From: Mycolicibacterium sp. CBMA 226
GTDB lineage: Bacteria > Actinomycetota > Actinomycetes > Mycobacteriales > Mycobacteriaceae
Length of the DNA: 64,000 nt
Reading direction: 5' to 3'
Assembly (NCBI RefSeq): GCF_009729075.1
Contig: NZ_VTGY01000011.1
Coordinates: 1 to 64,000 of the forward strand
Shown: positions 1-8,834 of the stretch, piece after piece
Layout of the letters: each line of letters opens with the position of its first letter
Numbering within the stretch: the stretch's first letter is position 1
Translations under genes and position numbers: made by a program
Notes under the pieces: generated by a model
What the model was told of the DNA's origin: nothing
Database searches by the model: none
What the model saw: the letters and a program-made list of their open reading frames with translations, nothing else

Positions 1-1146
1 GGTGCCGCCGTTGCCGCCGTCGCCGCCGTTGGCGCCATCGCTCGAACCTCCGTGGCCGCCGGCACCTCCGGGGCCGCCGGAGCCGGATAGCGTGCCGCCG
101 TTGCCGCCCCAGCCGCCGGGTCCGCCGGGGGCGATGCTGGTGCCGTTGGTGCCGTGGCCGCCGGCGCCGCCGTTGCCGTTGAGGCCGGCGTTGCCGCCGT
201 CACCGCCGTTACCCGAGTCGCTCAGCGAGTCGAACCCGCCAATACCGGCGTTGCCGCCGGTGCCGCCGTTGCCGGAGATGGGGCCGCCGTCGCCGCCATG
301 CCCGCCGTTTCCGGCGTGGCCGTTGGCGCTGTTGCCGCCGGTGCCGCCTTTTCCGCCGTTGCCGAAGCCGACGCTGTTGCCGCCCCAGCCGCCGTTGCCG
401 GCGTAGCCGTTACCGCCGTCGAGGGATGCGTTGGCGCCGTTGCCGCCTTTTCCGCCGTTGCCGAAGATGCTGCCGTTGCCGCCGGCGCCGCCGTCCATGT
501 CGCGGCCACCGAACAGCGACTCGTCAGCGTTGGGAACGCCGTCGCCGCCGTCGCCACCGTTGCCGTAGAACAGGCCGGCGTTGCCGCCGCTGCCGCCGTT
601 GGCGCCTTTACCACCGTTGCCGCCGAGGATGCCGGCGTTGCCTCCGTTGCACGCAGCGCCGGTGCAGTTGGCTGGGGCATCGGCGCCGTTGCCGAACAAT
701 GGCGCTACCAGCGCAGCGAAGAGATCGGCCGCTGGATTCGCGGGGGCCGGCGTGACCGTGGGAGCCGTCGGAGCCCCCATCAACGCGGCTGCCAGCGGGT
801 TCCGGATGGGCGCTAATGCGCCCGGCGGGGCCTGAACGCCGGGCCCGACCAGATCGCAGCCTGTCGTCAGCGCGGCACACGGATCACCGCCCGCTGACCC
901 CCACGGCATCGACGTGTCGGTCAAGGCATAGCGGATCGTCTGCGGCGCAGACGGTACGGGCGGCACCTGAGTGGCTAACCAGAAACCGGCGCCGACGATC
1001 GCCACCCCCGCGCCCAAGTAGGGGGTGCAGGCTGGGCGGGGTGCGCGGTGCTTAGCCGTTTCTTGCTGCATTCGTGCAGGGGAGGCGGAGTCGTGCGCAG
1101 CTTTTCGTGGCTTAGCCGGGCTGTTGGTGTGACGGTGACTCGACAT
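1..1146 (-). CDS. PGRS-repeat protein with N-terminal membrane anchor, no PE domain (C-terminus cut by window edge)
   Basis: The reverse strand is open from an ATG at 1146 to the window edge, at least 382 codons. A GAGGAAGG ribosome site lies about 11 nt upstream. The first 42 residues are basic and hydrophilic. A hydrophobic segment follows (about residues 43-58, [16 protein letters not shown]), then a 100-residue linker rich in Ala and Pro with Cys-containing patches ([10 protein letters not shown]). From about residue 160 the chain is almost pure Gly-Gly-X and Gly-Asn-Gly repeats, the PGRS type of sequence, with a short CTGAAC motif at its start. The PE domain that normally precedes PGRS in PE_PGRS proteins is absent. 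It is probably a surface or envelope protein held by one membrane segment; function unknown. The forward-strand Pro/Ala-rich frames here are shadows of the repeat. Confidence 0.72.
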   Translation of the reverse strand, partial: MSSHRHTNSPAKPRKAAHDSASPARMQQETAKHRAPRPACTPYLGAGVAIVGAGFWLATQVPPVPSAPQTIRYALTDTSMPWGSAGGDPCAALTTGCDLVGPGVQAPPGALAPIRNPLAAALMGAPTAPTVTPAPANPAADLFAALVAPLFGNGADAPANCTGAACNGGNAGILGGNGGKGANGGSGGNAGLFYGNGGDGGDGVPNADESLFGGRDMDGGAGGNGSIFGNGGKGGNGANASLDGGNGYAGNGGWGGNSVGFGNGGKGGTGGNSANGHAGNGGHGGDGGPISGNGGTGGNAGIGGFDSLSDSGNGGDGGNAGLNGNGGAGGHGTNGTSIAPGGPGGWGGNGGTLSGSGGPGGAGGHGGSSDGANGGDGGNGGT

Positions 1147-1561
1147 ATGGGTGCCTGCCTTCCTCTGAATGTTCAGTTGATGGATTCGCGAATTCGTGGC
1201 CGGTCACTCACCGAATTCGCGTGCGGTCTGGAACGCTTGGGACTGCCTACTTTGTGCGGCAGGCGCGCCGGGGACCCGCGCGATTCGCTGCTCGAACCAC
1301 AGCTTTGTCTCGGGTACGCCCGATCCCCGCCGCTGGCCCCCAGGTTTCTTGAACTCTCCGGGTTTCTTGAATTCGCCGGGGTGCCCACCGTTGTCGTCTG
1401 GTCATGGCGGGCCAGCTCATTGGGGCTGTGCGCTTTCGCGCGACACTATGCCGCAGGTGTCTACCCGGCTTCGGGGGTCTCGGTGTCCGGACGATTGATG
1501 ATGATGACGACGAGACGGTCGAGATACAGCCACGATCAGCAGACGTGGGTTGTTCTCTTCG
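1147..1561. other. Intergenic stretch upstream of the PGRS gene
   Basis: About 415 bases lie between the P450 stop and the PGRS start, both genes being on the reverse strand. No convincing gene was seen; open frames here lack a ribosome site or family resemblance. The stretch probably holds the PGRS promoter, and it contains an imperfect tandem 18-bp repeat at 1345-1380. Confidence 0.5.
1345..1380. repeat. Tandem 18-bp direct repeat, two copies
   Basis: TTTCTTGAACTCTCCGGG is followed directly by TTTCTTGAATTCGCCGGG; 16 of 18 positions match. Each copy contains a TTCTTGAA half-palindrome. It lies about 200 nt upstream of the PGRS start and could be a regulatory site or a chance duplication. 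Confidence 0.6.
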
Positions 1562-2875
1562 CTATTTGCAAGCATCGACTGGATCGTTCCGGTGGACTCC
1601 GGGGGTGAATTCGATCGGTAGGCACTGCGGTCCGCTTACGTCGTAAATCTGTTTCCAGGGGGCCGGGCCGCTGTGTCTGAGGTCGGGCATGCGCTGCGCC
1701 AGCACTCGCAGGCCCTCGGTGAGCTCGAGCCGAGCAAGTGCCGCGCCGATGCAGTAGTGAGGCCCGCCGCCGAAAGTCAGCATCGTTGGCGCACCCTGGC
1801 GGGCGATGTCTAGGCAGTCGGGGTCGTCGTATGCGGCGGGGTCACGGTTGGCCGCGGCGGTGTTCGCGAAGACCAATGTGCCGGCAGGGATGGTCAGTCC
1901 GTCAAGTGCGACATCAACTTTGGCTATGCGCAGGGTGAAGTAGACGACCGGGGAATGGCGCATGACCTCCTCGGCCGCGTTGGCCGCCAACTCGGGACGC
2001 TGAGCCAACAGAGCCCACTGGTCGGGGTAATCACAGAATGTGTCGACCGCGGCGGCAAGTTGATTGCGGGTGGTGTCGGTGCCGCCGATAAGGAGGCCGG
2101 CGACCAGCATGCGCATGTCGGCGGCGCTGAGGCAGTCACCGTTGTGGTCGTCGCGCATGAGGCGGGCGACGAGGCCGACGGGCGCTATTTGGCATCCGCC
2201 GGAGATCATGTCGTCGACATAGGTATCAAGGGCGTTCCATGCGGCAAGGATTGTCTCGGCGTTGTCGGCGGCAGCCCAGCCGAAGGCTTTGATGATGTCG
2301 TCCGACCAGTGCGAGATCAGGTGCCAGTCCGCAGGGGGCACCCCGAGCAACGCGCAGATGATCGGAACTGGATACTGGCGGGCGATGTCGGTGACGATGT
2401 CGCAAGTCCCAAGCGGGACATAACCTCCGACCAATTCGTTGATGATGTCGATGATCGTCGTGCGCAGCCGGGCGACTGCCCGGGGCGTGAATGCATGTGA
2501 CACCAGTCGGCGCAGTCGGTCGTGCTCGGCGCCGTCGAGACTGAGTAGCACGGCTGCCACCCGGTCCCATAGCGGACCGCTTGTGATGCCTTGTGCGGCA
2601 AGGGCCATACCTTTGGGCAGGTAGAATCTGGGGTCCCGCAGCACGGTCCTGACCAGCCGGTAGCTGAGCAATTCTGGTCCGTAGGGACCTATCGCGATCG
2701 GCGCCTGGTCGCGTGCTTGTTTGATCCGCCGGTGCGCCTCGCGGGGATTGTCGACGTCCTGATACGACAGGTTTGGTAGGCCGGCATCAAACACGGTCCG
2801 GCAAGGGCGCAGTGTGTGAGTGATACAAGGCGTGGCGAGCGTCAGTGCTGCGGCGCGTTGGCTGGCTGTAGTCAT
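1562..2875 (-). CDS. Cytochrome P450
   Basis: A 437-residue soluble bacterial P450, presumably a heme monooxygenase fed by ferredoxin and ferredoxin reductase encoded elsewhere. All signature elements are present: the I-helix oxygen-activation motif GGTDTT (about residues 264-269), the K-helix ExxR pair E303/R306, and the heme loop FGGGPHYCIG with the thiolate ligand C375. The start is the ATG at 2875, with GGAGA 7 nt upstream. The length is normal for a CYP100-series actinobacterial enzyme. It is divergent from the large LuxR-type regulator at 3353, so that regulator may control it. The substrate cannot be told from sequence, and no ferredoxin gene sits beside it. Confidence 0.93.
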   Translation of the reverse strand: MTTASQRAAALTLATPCITHTLRPCRTVFDAGLPNLSYQDVDNPREAHRRIKQARDQAPIAIGPYGPELLSYRLVRTVLRDPRFYLPKGMALAAQGITSGPLWDRVAAVLLSLDGAEHDRLRRLVSHAFTPRAVARLRTTIIDIINELVGGYVPLGTCDIVTDIARQYPVPIICALLGVPPADWHLISHWSDDIIKAFGWAAADNAETILAAWNALDTYVDDMISGGCQIAPVGLVARLMRDDHNGDCLSAADMRMLVAGLLIGGTDTTRNQLAAAVDTFCDYPDQWALLAQRPELAANAAEEVMRHSPVVYFTLRIAKVDVALDGLTIPAGTLVFANTAAANRDPAAYDDPDCLDIARQGAPTMLTFGGGPHYCIGAALARLELTEGLRVLAQRMPDLRHSGPAPWKQIYDVSGPQCLPIEFTPGVHRNDPVDACK

Positions 2876-3352
2876 CTCGTGTCTCCGCCGATTGGGTTGT
2901 GCGTGTGGTACTCACAGTGGTGCATGTGGTCTCGCGCAACATCCGCCGCGAGGCGTCGATCTGCGCGTATATCGCGTTTGCCGTGTGAGGCGGCGCCCCG
3001 ATTCGGACGTCATTGTTCAACGGCGGCGGGCGGCCTGATACCACCGCGACGGTGGCGCTGTTGTTGGTTGATATGCCGGCGGCGCGGTCGGCCATGAACT
3101 GCACCGTGAGCGGGTCGGAATGTTGCTATGACGTCGGGGCGAATCCTGATCTGCGGTTTGCGCAAGAGCGCGGACGACCGGCTTTCGGGCTACAGTGAAC
3201 TCGCATCATGTCCGGATGTCGGGTTAGCTGTGGTCGTTGAGCCTGCCGAGGCGCTCGCTGTGTAGTGTGCGCCCGCAGAGGCCGCCGACTCATGGGGAAA
3301 TTTCCCTATCTTCCCGATCTTCCCGCTACATCAGATTTTGGCAACGCCGTAA
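2876..3352. other. Divergent intergenic region between P450 and LuxR-type regulator
   Basis: About 480 bases separate the two divergent starts. The stretch should hold both promoters. It contains a perfect 12-bp palindrome and a triple 9-bp repeat just upstream of the regulator gene. Short open frames occur on both strands but none has a ribosome site plus recognisable product. Confidence 0.5.
3295..3328. promoter_or_regulatory. Palindrome plus three 9-bp direct repeats, candidate operator
   Basis: GGGAAATTTCCC at 3295-3306 is a perfect 12-bp palindrome. It overlaps three head-to-tail units TTCCCTATC, TTCCCGATC and TTCCCGCTA (3302-3328), ending 24 nt before the proposed start of the LuxR-type regulator. 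Direct repeats at this position suit an autoregulatory or effector-binding site. Confidence 0.45.
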
Positions 3353-6001
3353 ATGCAGGTAGCGACGAGAGGGCGGGGTTCGGTGCAGCGGCTGCTGGAA
3401 CGTGACGCGGTACTCACCGCGCTGGGCTCGGCAGCCCGGCGAGCGGCCCATGGCGACGGGCAGCTGGTGTTGCTGCGGGGGGAAGCTGGGGTCGGCAAGA
3501 CCGCGGTGCTGGCCCGGTTCGTGGCTGGCTTGGGTCCGTCGCTGCGGGTGTTGCGGGGGTGGTGTGACCCGCTGGCGGCGCCGCGCCCGCTCGGTCCGCT
3601 CGTCGACGCCCTCGCGGACCTGGGCGGCCCCGCCGCTGGCCGGCTGAATGCAGCCATCAACGCCGGCGATATCGCGGCCCTCTATGCAGGACTGTTGGCG
3701 GTGCTGGGCGACGGGCACCGCTGGGTGTGGGTGATTGAGGACGCTCACTGGGCCGACGGGGCCACTCTCGATCTAGTGCGGTTCATAGGGCGGCGTGTCG
3801 GGTCGCTGCCACTGCTGTTGGTGGTGTCCTACCGCGATGACGAGCTCCACGCGCAGCACCCGTTGGCGTTGGCGCTGGGCGACGTGGCCGGAGCCGAGAG
3901 GGTGCAGCGGATCGGGCTAGCGCCGCTCAGCCGTGACGCGGTGGCCATCGTGGCCACCGGCACCGGTATCAACGCCGCCCAGCTGTACCAGCTCACCGGC
4001 GGTAACCCGTTCTATGTCACTGAAGTCCTGGCCGCCGGCCCCGAACTCCTGGACCACGACGCCCTTCCTCAAAGCGTGGCCGAGGCGGTGTGGGGCCGGC
4101 TGGGCCGGTTGGGCGACCCAGCGCGAGAGACCGCCTACGCGGTGGCGGTCTGCGGTCCGCGCACGCACACGGACGTGTTGGAAATGGTCTGCCCGGGCGC
4201 GGGCGGAGCGCTCGATGACTGCCTGAATGCAGGCGTCCTAGTCGGCGATGGCGGCGTGGTCGAGTTTCGCCATGAGCTGGCCCGGCGCGCCACCTTGGAT
4301 CTCATCCCCGACCACCAGCGGCGCCTACTGCACAAACGCGCACTGGCCGTCCTGGCCAAACCACCCGTCAATCCAGATACGTTGGCAGCATTGGCATTTC
4401 ATGCCGATCAAGGCGGCGACCGCGACGCAGTCATTCGCTACGGGCCCGCCGCCGCGGACCGGGCCTCAACATTGGGCGCCAATCGAGAGGCCGCCGAGCT
4501 ATACGCATTGACGCTGCGCCGCGCCAGCACCGTCCCCGCCGAGCAGATGGTGAGATGGGTTGAGCAGCATGCCTTCAGCAGCTATCTGAGTGGTCTGATG
4601 GAGGCCTCCATGAGCTCGTATCGCGACGCGATCGCGCTGCGCCACGGCCTAGAGGACCGCCTCGGCGAGGGCGACGACCTGCGCTGGCTTTCGCACATTT
4701 TGTGGCCGTTTGGCCGCATCACTGAGGCCACCGAGGTTGGTCGGGCGTCGCTGCGGCTGCTCGAAGACCTCGGGCCCACCCCGCAGCTGGCGTGGTCGCT
4801 GATGAATATGGCCCAGCTGGCCCTGTGGACCTACGACCCCGCGTGCGCAGAGTACGCAGCCCGTGCAATCAAACTCGGCACTCAACTGAACCTGCCGGCC
4901 GTCGGCATGAAAGCAGGCTTTCTCGTCATGCTGTACACGGTGCTCAGCACGAATACCGGATGGGACGAGTGCGAGACGGCCTGGCGTGAGGCCATGGCAA
5001 CCGACGGGCTCGAAGAGCACGCCGGCTTCATCGGGGGACTTCTGTGTTCTATCGCCGCCCTACACCACGACGTCGAGCGCACCGAGGGCTACGTCAGCGA
5101 AGTCGCCGCCTACTGCACCTCCCATGACCTAGGGACATTCCACCCCTTTTGTGTCGGGGCGGCCGCCCTGGTCGCGTTGCACCGCGGGGAGTGGGCAGAT
5201 GCGCTCGCCTTCGCCGACGAAGTACTGACCCGGCCGGCCATGAGCCCAACGCATCGAATTCTGCCGCTGATCAGTGTGGCGCTGGTCCGTTCGCGCCGCG
5301 GCGAGCAGCCCGTGGCCGCGCTGTTGGACGAGGCACTGTCCGCTGGCGAACCCGACGACCTGTTTCGCCTCGGGTCGGTATGGGCCGCCCGCGCGGAAGC
5401 GGCATGGCTGGCCGGCGACGACAGCACTGCCGTCGCCGAAGCACAGAGAGGGCTCGCAGCGGCCACCGAACACGCCGACCCATGGCTGCTCGGACACTTG
5501 CGCCGCTGGGCCTATCTGGCCGGCGACAACCCCAAGACAGCCCAAAACGATCAGCGCACCCCATTCGATTTGGAGACCAGCGGGCAATGGCAAGCCGCCA
5601 CCGCTGCATGGGCCGGCCGCGGCTGCCCCTATGACGCGGCTATTGCCCAACTCGGCGGCGACTCCGCCGCGGTACACAACGCGCTAGATACCTTCCGCCG
5701 CCTGGGCGCGCGCGCCGCGGCACGCCGCGCCCAACAACGCCTAGCCGTGCTGCGCGGGCGCACGCCCTACGGCCGGCGCGCCGACACCCTGGCCGACCCA
5801 CTCCAGTTGACCCGAAGACAACGCGAGGTGCTCGACCTACTGGCCGCCGGCCACAGCGACGCCGGCATCGCCGCCGCTCTGCACATCAGCCCCAAAACCG
5901 TCGGCCACCACGTCAGCGCCATCATCACCAAACTCGGCGTGGACAACCGGACTCAAGCCGCCGCCCAAAGCCACCGCCACCCCCGCACCAGCGAGGCCTG
6001 A
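3353..6001 (+). CDS. Large ATP-binding LuxR-family transcriptional regulator (LAL type)
   Basis: An 882-residue protein with the layout of the LAL/MalT-like family. An N-terminal P-loop ATPase has Walker A GEAGVGKT (residues 43-50) and a Walker B-like WVIEDAHWAD (about 126-135). A long helical TPR-like middle follows. The C-terminal LuxR helix-turn-helix (about 819-870) begins LTRRQREVLDLLAAG and includes ISPKTVGHHV. Such proteins bind ATP and an inducer and activate transcription of nearby catabolic or secondary-metabolism genes. The divergent P450 is the obvious candidate target. No clear ribosome site precedes the ATG at 3353; a GTG at 3383 is the alternative, since family members often begin near LLERD. 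Confidence 0.88.
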   Translation: MQVATRGRGSVQRLLERDAVLTALGSAARRAAHGDGQLVLLRGEAGVGKTAVLARFVAGLGPSLRVLRGWCDPLAAPRPLGPLVDALADLGGPAAGRLNAAINAGDIAALYAGLLAVLGDGHRWVWVIEDAHWADGATLDLVRFIGRRVGSLPLLLVVSYRDDELHAQHPLALALGDVAGAERVQRIGLAPLSRDAVAIVATGTGINAAQLYQLTGGNPFYVTEVLAAGPELLDHDALPQSVAEAVWGRLGRLGDPARETAYAVAVCGPRTHTDVLEMVCPGAGGALDDCLNAGVLVGDGGVVEFRHELARRATLDLIPDHQRRLLHKRALAVLAKPPVNPDTLAALAFHADQGGDRDAVIRYGPAAADRASTLGANREAAELYALTLRRASTVPAEQMVRWVEQHAFSSYLSGLMEASMSSYRDAIALRHGLEDRLGEGDDLRWLSHILWPFGRITEATEVGRASLRLLEDLGPTPQLAWSLMNMAQLALWTYDPACAEYAARAIKLGTQLNLPAVGMKAGFLVMLYTVLSTNTGWDECETAWREAMATDGLEEHAGFIGGLLCSIAALHHDVERTEGYVSEVAAYCTSHDLGTFHPFCVGAAALVALHRGEWADALAFADEVLTRPAMSPTHRILPLISVALVRSRRGEQPVAALLDEALSAGEPDDLFRLGSVWAARAEAAWLAGDDSTAVAEAQRGLAAATEHADPWLLGHLRRWAYLAGDNPKTAQNDQRTPFDLETSGQWQAATAAWAGRGCPYDAAIAQLGGDSAAVHNALDTFRRLGARAAARRAQQRLAVLRGRTPYGRRADTLADPLQLTRRQREVLDLLAAGHSDAGIAAALHISPKTVGHHVSAIITKLGVDNRTQAAAQSHRHPRTSEA

Positions 6002-6063
6002 AACGACCCCGGCCGATGATTCCACAGCTCGTGCAGGTCAGTCCTTCTTCTTCTTGCGGTCCG

Positions 6064-7854
6064 CTACCGCGCCATATTCGTGAACCGCGAGAAGTGAAGC
6101 TGGTGTGCCACAGTGATATTCGCAGTCGGACCGTTTCGGTGCTTGCCCAGGATGATGTCTGCTTCACCACCACGCGGGTCATCGCGGTCGATCGAGTCCG
6201 GGCGGTGCAGCAGCATGACCATGTCGGCGTCCTGCTCCAGCGATCCCGATTCACGAAGGTCCGACACCTGCGGGCGCTTGTCGGTGCGCTGTTCGGGACC
6301 ACGGTTCAGCTGGCTGATGGCGACCACGGGAACCTCGAGTTCCTTGGCCATCAGCTTCAGCGACCGCGAGAACTCCGAGACTTCCTGCTGCCGGGACTCG
6401 AACTTCTTACCCGAGGTCATCAGCTGCATGTAGTCCACGACGATGAGCCGCAGGTTGGCCTTCTGGTGCAGCCGACGGGCCTTGGCCCGGATCTCCATCA
6501 TGGTGAGGTTCGGTGAGTCGTCGATGTACAGCGGCGCCTCGGAGATTTCACTCATGCGGCGGGCCAGCTTGGTCCAGTCGTCGTCGCTCATGCGGCCCGA
6601 GCGCATGTCGCCGAGCTTGATCTTGGCTTCCGCCGAGAGCAGTCGCATGACGATCTCGGTCTTGCTCATTTCCAGCGAGAAGATGACGCTGGCCTGTCGG
6701 TGCTTGATCGAGCAGGACCGCATGAAGTCCAGTCCGATCGTCGAATTGTGCGTGGGCACCATCGATCGCCCCGCCAGGTACAGATGGGCCGGGTTGTCGA
6801 CCTCGACGCAGCGCACCGGCACCGATTCCACCCGGCGGACATCAGTGATCATCACGGGGCGGGTGAGCACGGCCAGCCCACCGGCGGTCAGTGCGGGCTC
6901 GAGCCGGTCGGCGCCGGGCCGCAGGGTCGCGGTAGTGACGATGCCGCGGCCGGTCGGCCACTGGTGCGATGCGTCGGCCACGATGGTGGTGCCGTCCGAC
7001 AGGTCGATCTCGTAGCACGGCCGCTCCTCCATCACCGGAGTCGCGGCGACGACGCGGGTGGGCCGTCCATTGGCGTCGATCAGCTCGTCGCCCACCGAGA
7101 CGTCTCCCATGGTGGTCCAACCGCCGGGCGTGGGCAGTGGGGTGTCGAGCGCCAGCGCCTTACCCACACCGGGGCGCGCGGCCACGATGATCATCTGGCC
7201 CGGGTGCAGGCCGTTGGTGATCTCGTCGAGCTCGGTGAAGCCGGTCGGGATGCCGCGCGAGATACCGCCCTGAGACGCGATGGCGTCGATCTCGTCCATG
7301 GTGGGCTGCAGCAGCTCCTCCAGGACGGTGAAGTCCTCGCTGCTGCGGGTCTGGGTGACGTCGTAGATCTCGGCCTGCGCGCGGTCCACCAGATCAGCCA
7401 CATCGGCGCCCTCAGTGCCCGCGTAGCCGTACTGCACGACGCGCGTGCCGGCCTCGACGAGGCGGCGCAGCGTGGCCTTCTCCGCCACGATGCCGGCGTA
7501 AAAACCGGCGTTGGCGGCTGTGGGCACCGTGGAGATGAGGGTGTGCAGATACGGCGCGCCGCCGATGCGCTTGAGCAGTCCCCGGCGGTCGAGCTCGGCG
7601 GCCACGGTGACGGCGTCGGCGGGCTCACCGCGGCCGTACAGGTCGAGGATGGCGTCGTAGATGTTCTGATGTGCCGGACGGTAGAAATCGCCGGGACGGA
7701 GGCGCTCCAGGACGTCGGCGACGGCGTCCTTGGACAGCAGCATGCCACCCAACACCGACTGCTCGGCAGCCATGTCCTGCGGCGGTTGCCGGCCGAAGTC
7801 CTCGCTGGGCGGCTCCTCCATGTCGGACCGACCCAGGTCGTCAGCGACAGCCAC
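6064..7854 (-). CDS. dnaB: Replicative DNA helicase DnaB, interrupted by an intein
   Basis: A 596-residue precursor. After removal of a 138-residue intein (residues 233-370) the mature helicase is about 458 residues, the usual DnaB length. The N-terminal DnaB domain occupies about residues 27-130. The RecA-like ATPase begins near residue 195, and its Walker A motif is split by the intein (ARPGVGK then STIG after splicing). Later motifs include the DYMQLM Walker B region and SQLNRGPEQR. It is the ring helicase that unwinds DNA ahead of the replisome. The start is a GTG at 7854 behind AGGAGGAG. It lies downstream of rplI after a 500-bp gap containing DnaA-box-like sites. Confidence 0.97.
   Translation of the reverse strand: MAVADDLGRSDMEEPPSEDFGRQPPQDMAAEQSVLGGMLLSKDAVADVLERLRPGDFYRPAHQNIYDAILDLYGRGEPADAVTVAAELDRRGLLKRIGGAPYLHTLISTVPTAANAGFYAGIVAEKATLRRLVEAGTRVVQYGYAGTEGADVADLVDRAQAEIYDVTQTRSSEDFTVLEELLQPTMDEIDAIASQGGISRGIPTGFTELDEITNGLHPGQMIIVAARPGVGKALALDTPLPTPGGWTTMGDVSVGDELIDANGRPTRVVAATPVMEERPCYEIDLSDGTTIVADASHQWPTGRGIVTTATLRPGADRLEPALTAGGLAVLTRPVMITDVRRVESVPVRCVEVDNPAHLYLAGRSMVPTHNSTIGLDFMRSCSIKHRQASVIFSLEMSKTEIVMRLLSAEAKIKLGDMRSGRMSDDDWTKLARRMSEISEAPLYIDDSPNLTMMEIRAKARRLHQKANLRLIVVDYMQLMTSGKKFESRQQEVSEFSRSLKLMAKELEVPVVAISQLNRGPEQRTDKRPQVSDLRESGSLEQDADMVMLLHRPDSIDRDDPRGGEADIILGKHRNGPTANITVAHQLHFSRFTNMAR
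6745..7158 (-). other. Class 3 mini-intein inside DnaB (P-loop insertion site)
   Basis: A 138-residue in-frame protein insertion sits between the Lys and Ser of the DnaB Walker A motif. It begins with Ala (ALALDTPLPTPGGW), not Cys or Ser, and ends MVPTHN before the +1 Ser. It carries the Trp-Cys-Thr set of class 3 inteins: Trp in DASHQW (intein residue 67), Cys in VRCVEV (117) and Thr in PTHN (135). Class 3 inteins use the internal block F Cys as first nucleophile. No homing endonuclease domain is present, so this is a mini-intein. Similar class 3 DnaB inteins are known in M. leprae and M. smegmatis. Confidence 0.92.
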
Positions 7855-8300
7855 GAAGCGCTCCTCCTCCCCCGAAAATCAAAAACAAACAAATGTTCGA
7901 AACGAGCTACTTGTGACCGTACTTCACCCTGCCGACAGACCGGGCCCGCGAGCCGCTCACCTATCGCGCGACGCATCACGGTAGACGTTGCTGGGACGGT
8001 CCGAAACCACCCCTGTTGATAACCCTGTGGATGAAATGTGGAAAGGCGTGGACAACGATGTTGACCGGTTGGGGAGAACTTGTGGAATACCCGCGAGTAA
8101 ATTCCCAAATACACAGCTCAGAGGCCTATATATCGCCCGTGAGCCTGTGTATGAGAATTCGTGCGGCGTGTCGTGCCGGGTAGCCATCTCGGGCGTGTTG
8201 TGTTGCGTGGGCGTGGCGGAAAAGGGCCGCGTAGGTTAACAGCCGGCGTAGAACACTGTTTGCAGATTGGCCTAAATACTTCGCCGGATGTCAACACAAA
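7855..8300. other. Intergenic region upstream of dnaB
   Basis: About 450 bases without a gene between dnaB and the rplI terminator. It is less GC-rich than its surroundings and has a TATATA-containing patch near 8128. It holds two one-mismatch DnaA boxes (8026-8034, 8047-8055) and presumably the dnaB promoter. Confidence 0.55.
8026..8055. promoter_or_regulatory. Pair of DnaA-box-like sites upstream of dnaB
   Basis: TGTGGATGA (8026-8034) and CGTGGACAA (8047-8055) each differ by one base from the reverse complement of TTATCCACA or TTGTCCACA. They lie 12 nt apart and about 170 nt upstream of the dnaB start, and could couple helicase expression to DnaA. Confidence 0.4.
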
Positions 8301-8339
8301 ACGCCCGGGCGAAGTCAAAGATTGACTCCACCCGGGCGT
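8301..8339 (-). terminator. Terminator hairpin downstream of rplI
   Basis: Perfect 9-bp outer arms ACGCCCGGG (8301-8309) and CCCGGGCGT (8331-8339) enclose an inner AGTCAA/TTGACT stem. It sits 25 nt after the rplI stop and ends the rpsF-ssb-rpsR-rplI transcription unit. A short A-rich patch follows on the plus strand side (T-rich in the reverse transcript). Confidence 0.8.
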
Positions 8340-8363
8340 TCGGTTGTTCGAGCTACTGCGTGC

Positions 8364-8819
8364 CTATCCGGCGACGACAGCGAGCGACACCGGCACGTTG
8401 ACCGACGGGTGCAGACGCACCGCGATCTTGTGGGTACCGACCGACTTGATGTGCGCCTTGGGCAGCTCGACGGTGCGCTTGTCGAGGTTCGGGCCACCGG
8501 CCTTCTTGATCGCGGCGACAACGTCGCCCGCGGTCACCGAACCGAACAGCTTGCCGCTGTCGGCACCGGCCTTGACAGCCAGCGACACGGGGCCGAGGGC
8601 CTCGATCGCCTGCTTCAGCTCGTTGGCGTGGTCCAGGTCGCGAACCGTCTTGGCGTCACGCGCCCGGCGGATCTCGTCGGCCTGACGCTCAGCACCACGG
8701 CTGGCCACGATGGCCAGGCCGCGGGGCAGCAGGTAGTTACGGGCGAAGCCGTCACGAACCTCAACGGTGTCGCCGGCCGAACCCAGGTGGTCGACCTCGG
8801 TGGTCAGAATGAGCTTCAT
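8364..8819 (-). CDS. rplI: 50S ribosomal protein L9
   Basis: 151 residues, the standard length of bacterial L9. It has the conserved N-terminal RNA-binding lobe: [17 protein letters not shown], then [12 protein letters not shown] around residues 25-36. The long charged helix and C-terminal domain follow. L9 binds 23S rRNA at the base of the L1 stalk and helps keep the reading frame. It is the last gene of the rpsF-ssb-rpsR-rplI operon, 15 nt after rpsR. Confidence 0.97.
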   Translation of the reverse strand: MKLILTTEVDHLGSAGDTVEVRDGFARNYLLPRGLAIVASRGAERQADEIRRARDAKTVRDLDHANELKQAIEALGPVSLAVKAGADSGKLFGSVTAGDVVAAIKKAGGPNLDKRTVELPKAHIKSVGTHKIAVRLHPSVNVPVSLAVVAG

Positions 8820-8834
8820 ATTTCTCAGTCCTCC

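Noticed and set aside
1..816. Forward-strand Pro-rich and Ala-rich open frames over the PGRS repeat
   Set aside because: They are mirror readings of the Gly-Asn repeat on the reverse strand. None has a ribosome site or recognisable domain.
1048..1608. 186-codon forward open frame between PGRS and P450
   Set aside because: It overlaps the PGRS start and the P450 end, has irregular composition with many Arg and Ser, no ribosome site and no family resemblance.
2787..3104. 105-codon reverse open frame upstream of P450
   Set aside because: It overlaps the P450 start by about 90 bases, ends in low-complexity Thr/Arg, and has no ribosome site. A small real peptide cannot be fully excluded.
6700..8019. 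439-codon forward open frame opposite dnaB
   Set aside because: It is the antisense of dnaB, produced by GC-rich codon bias. dnaB itself is unambiguous.
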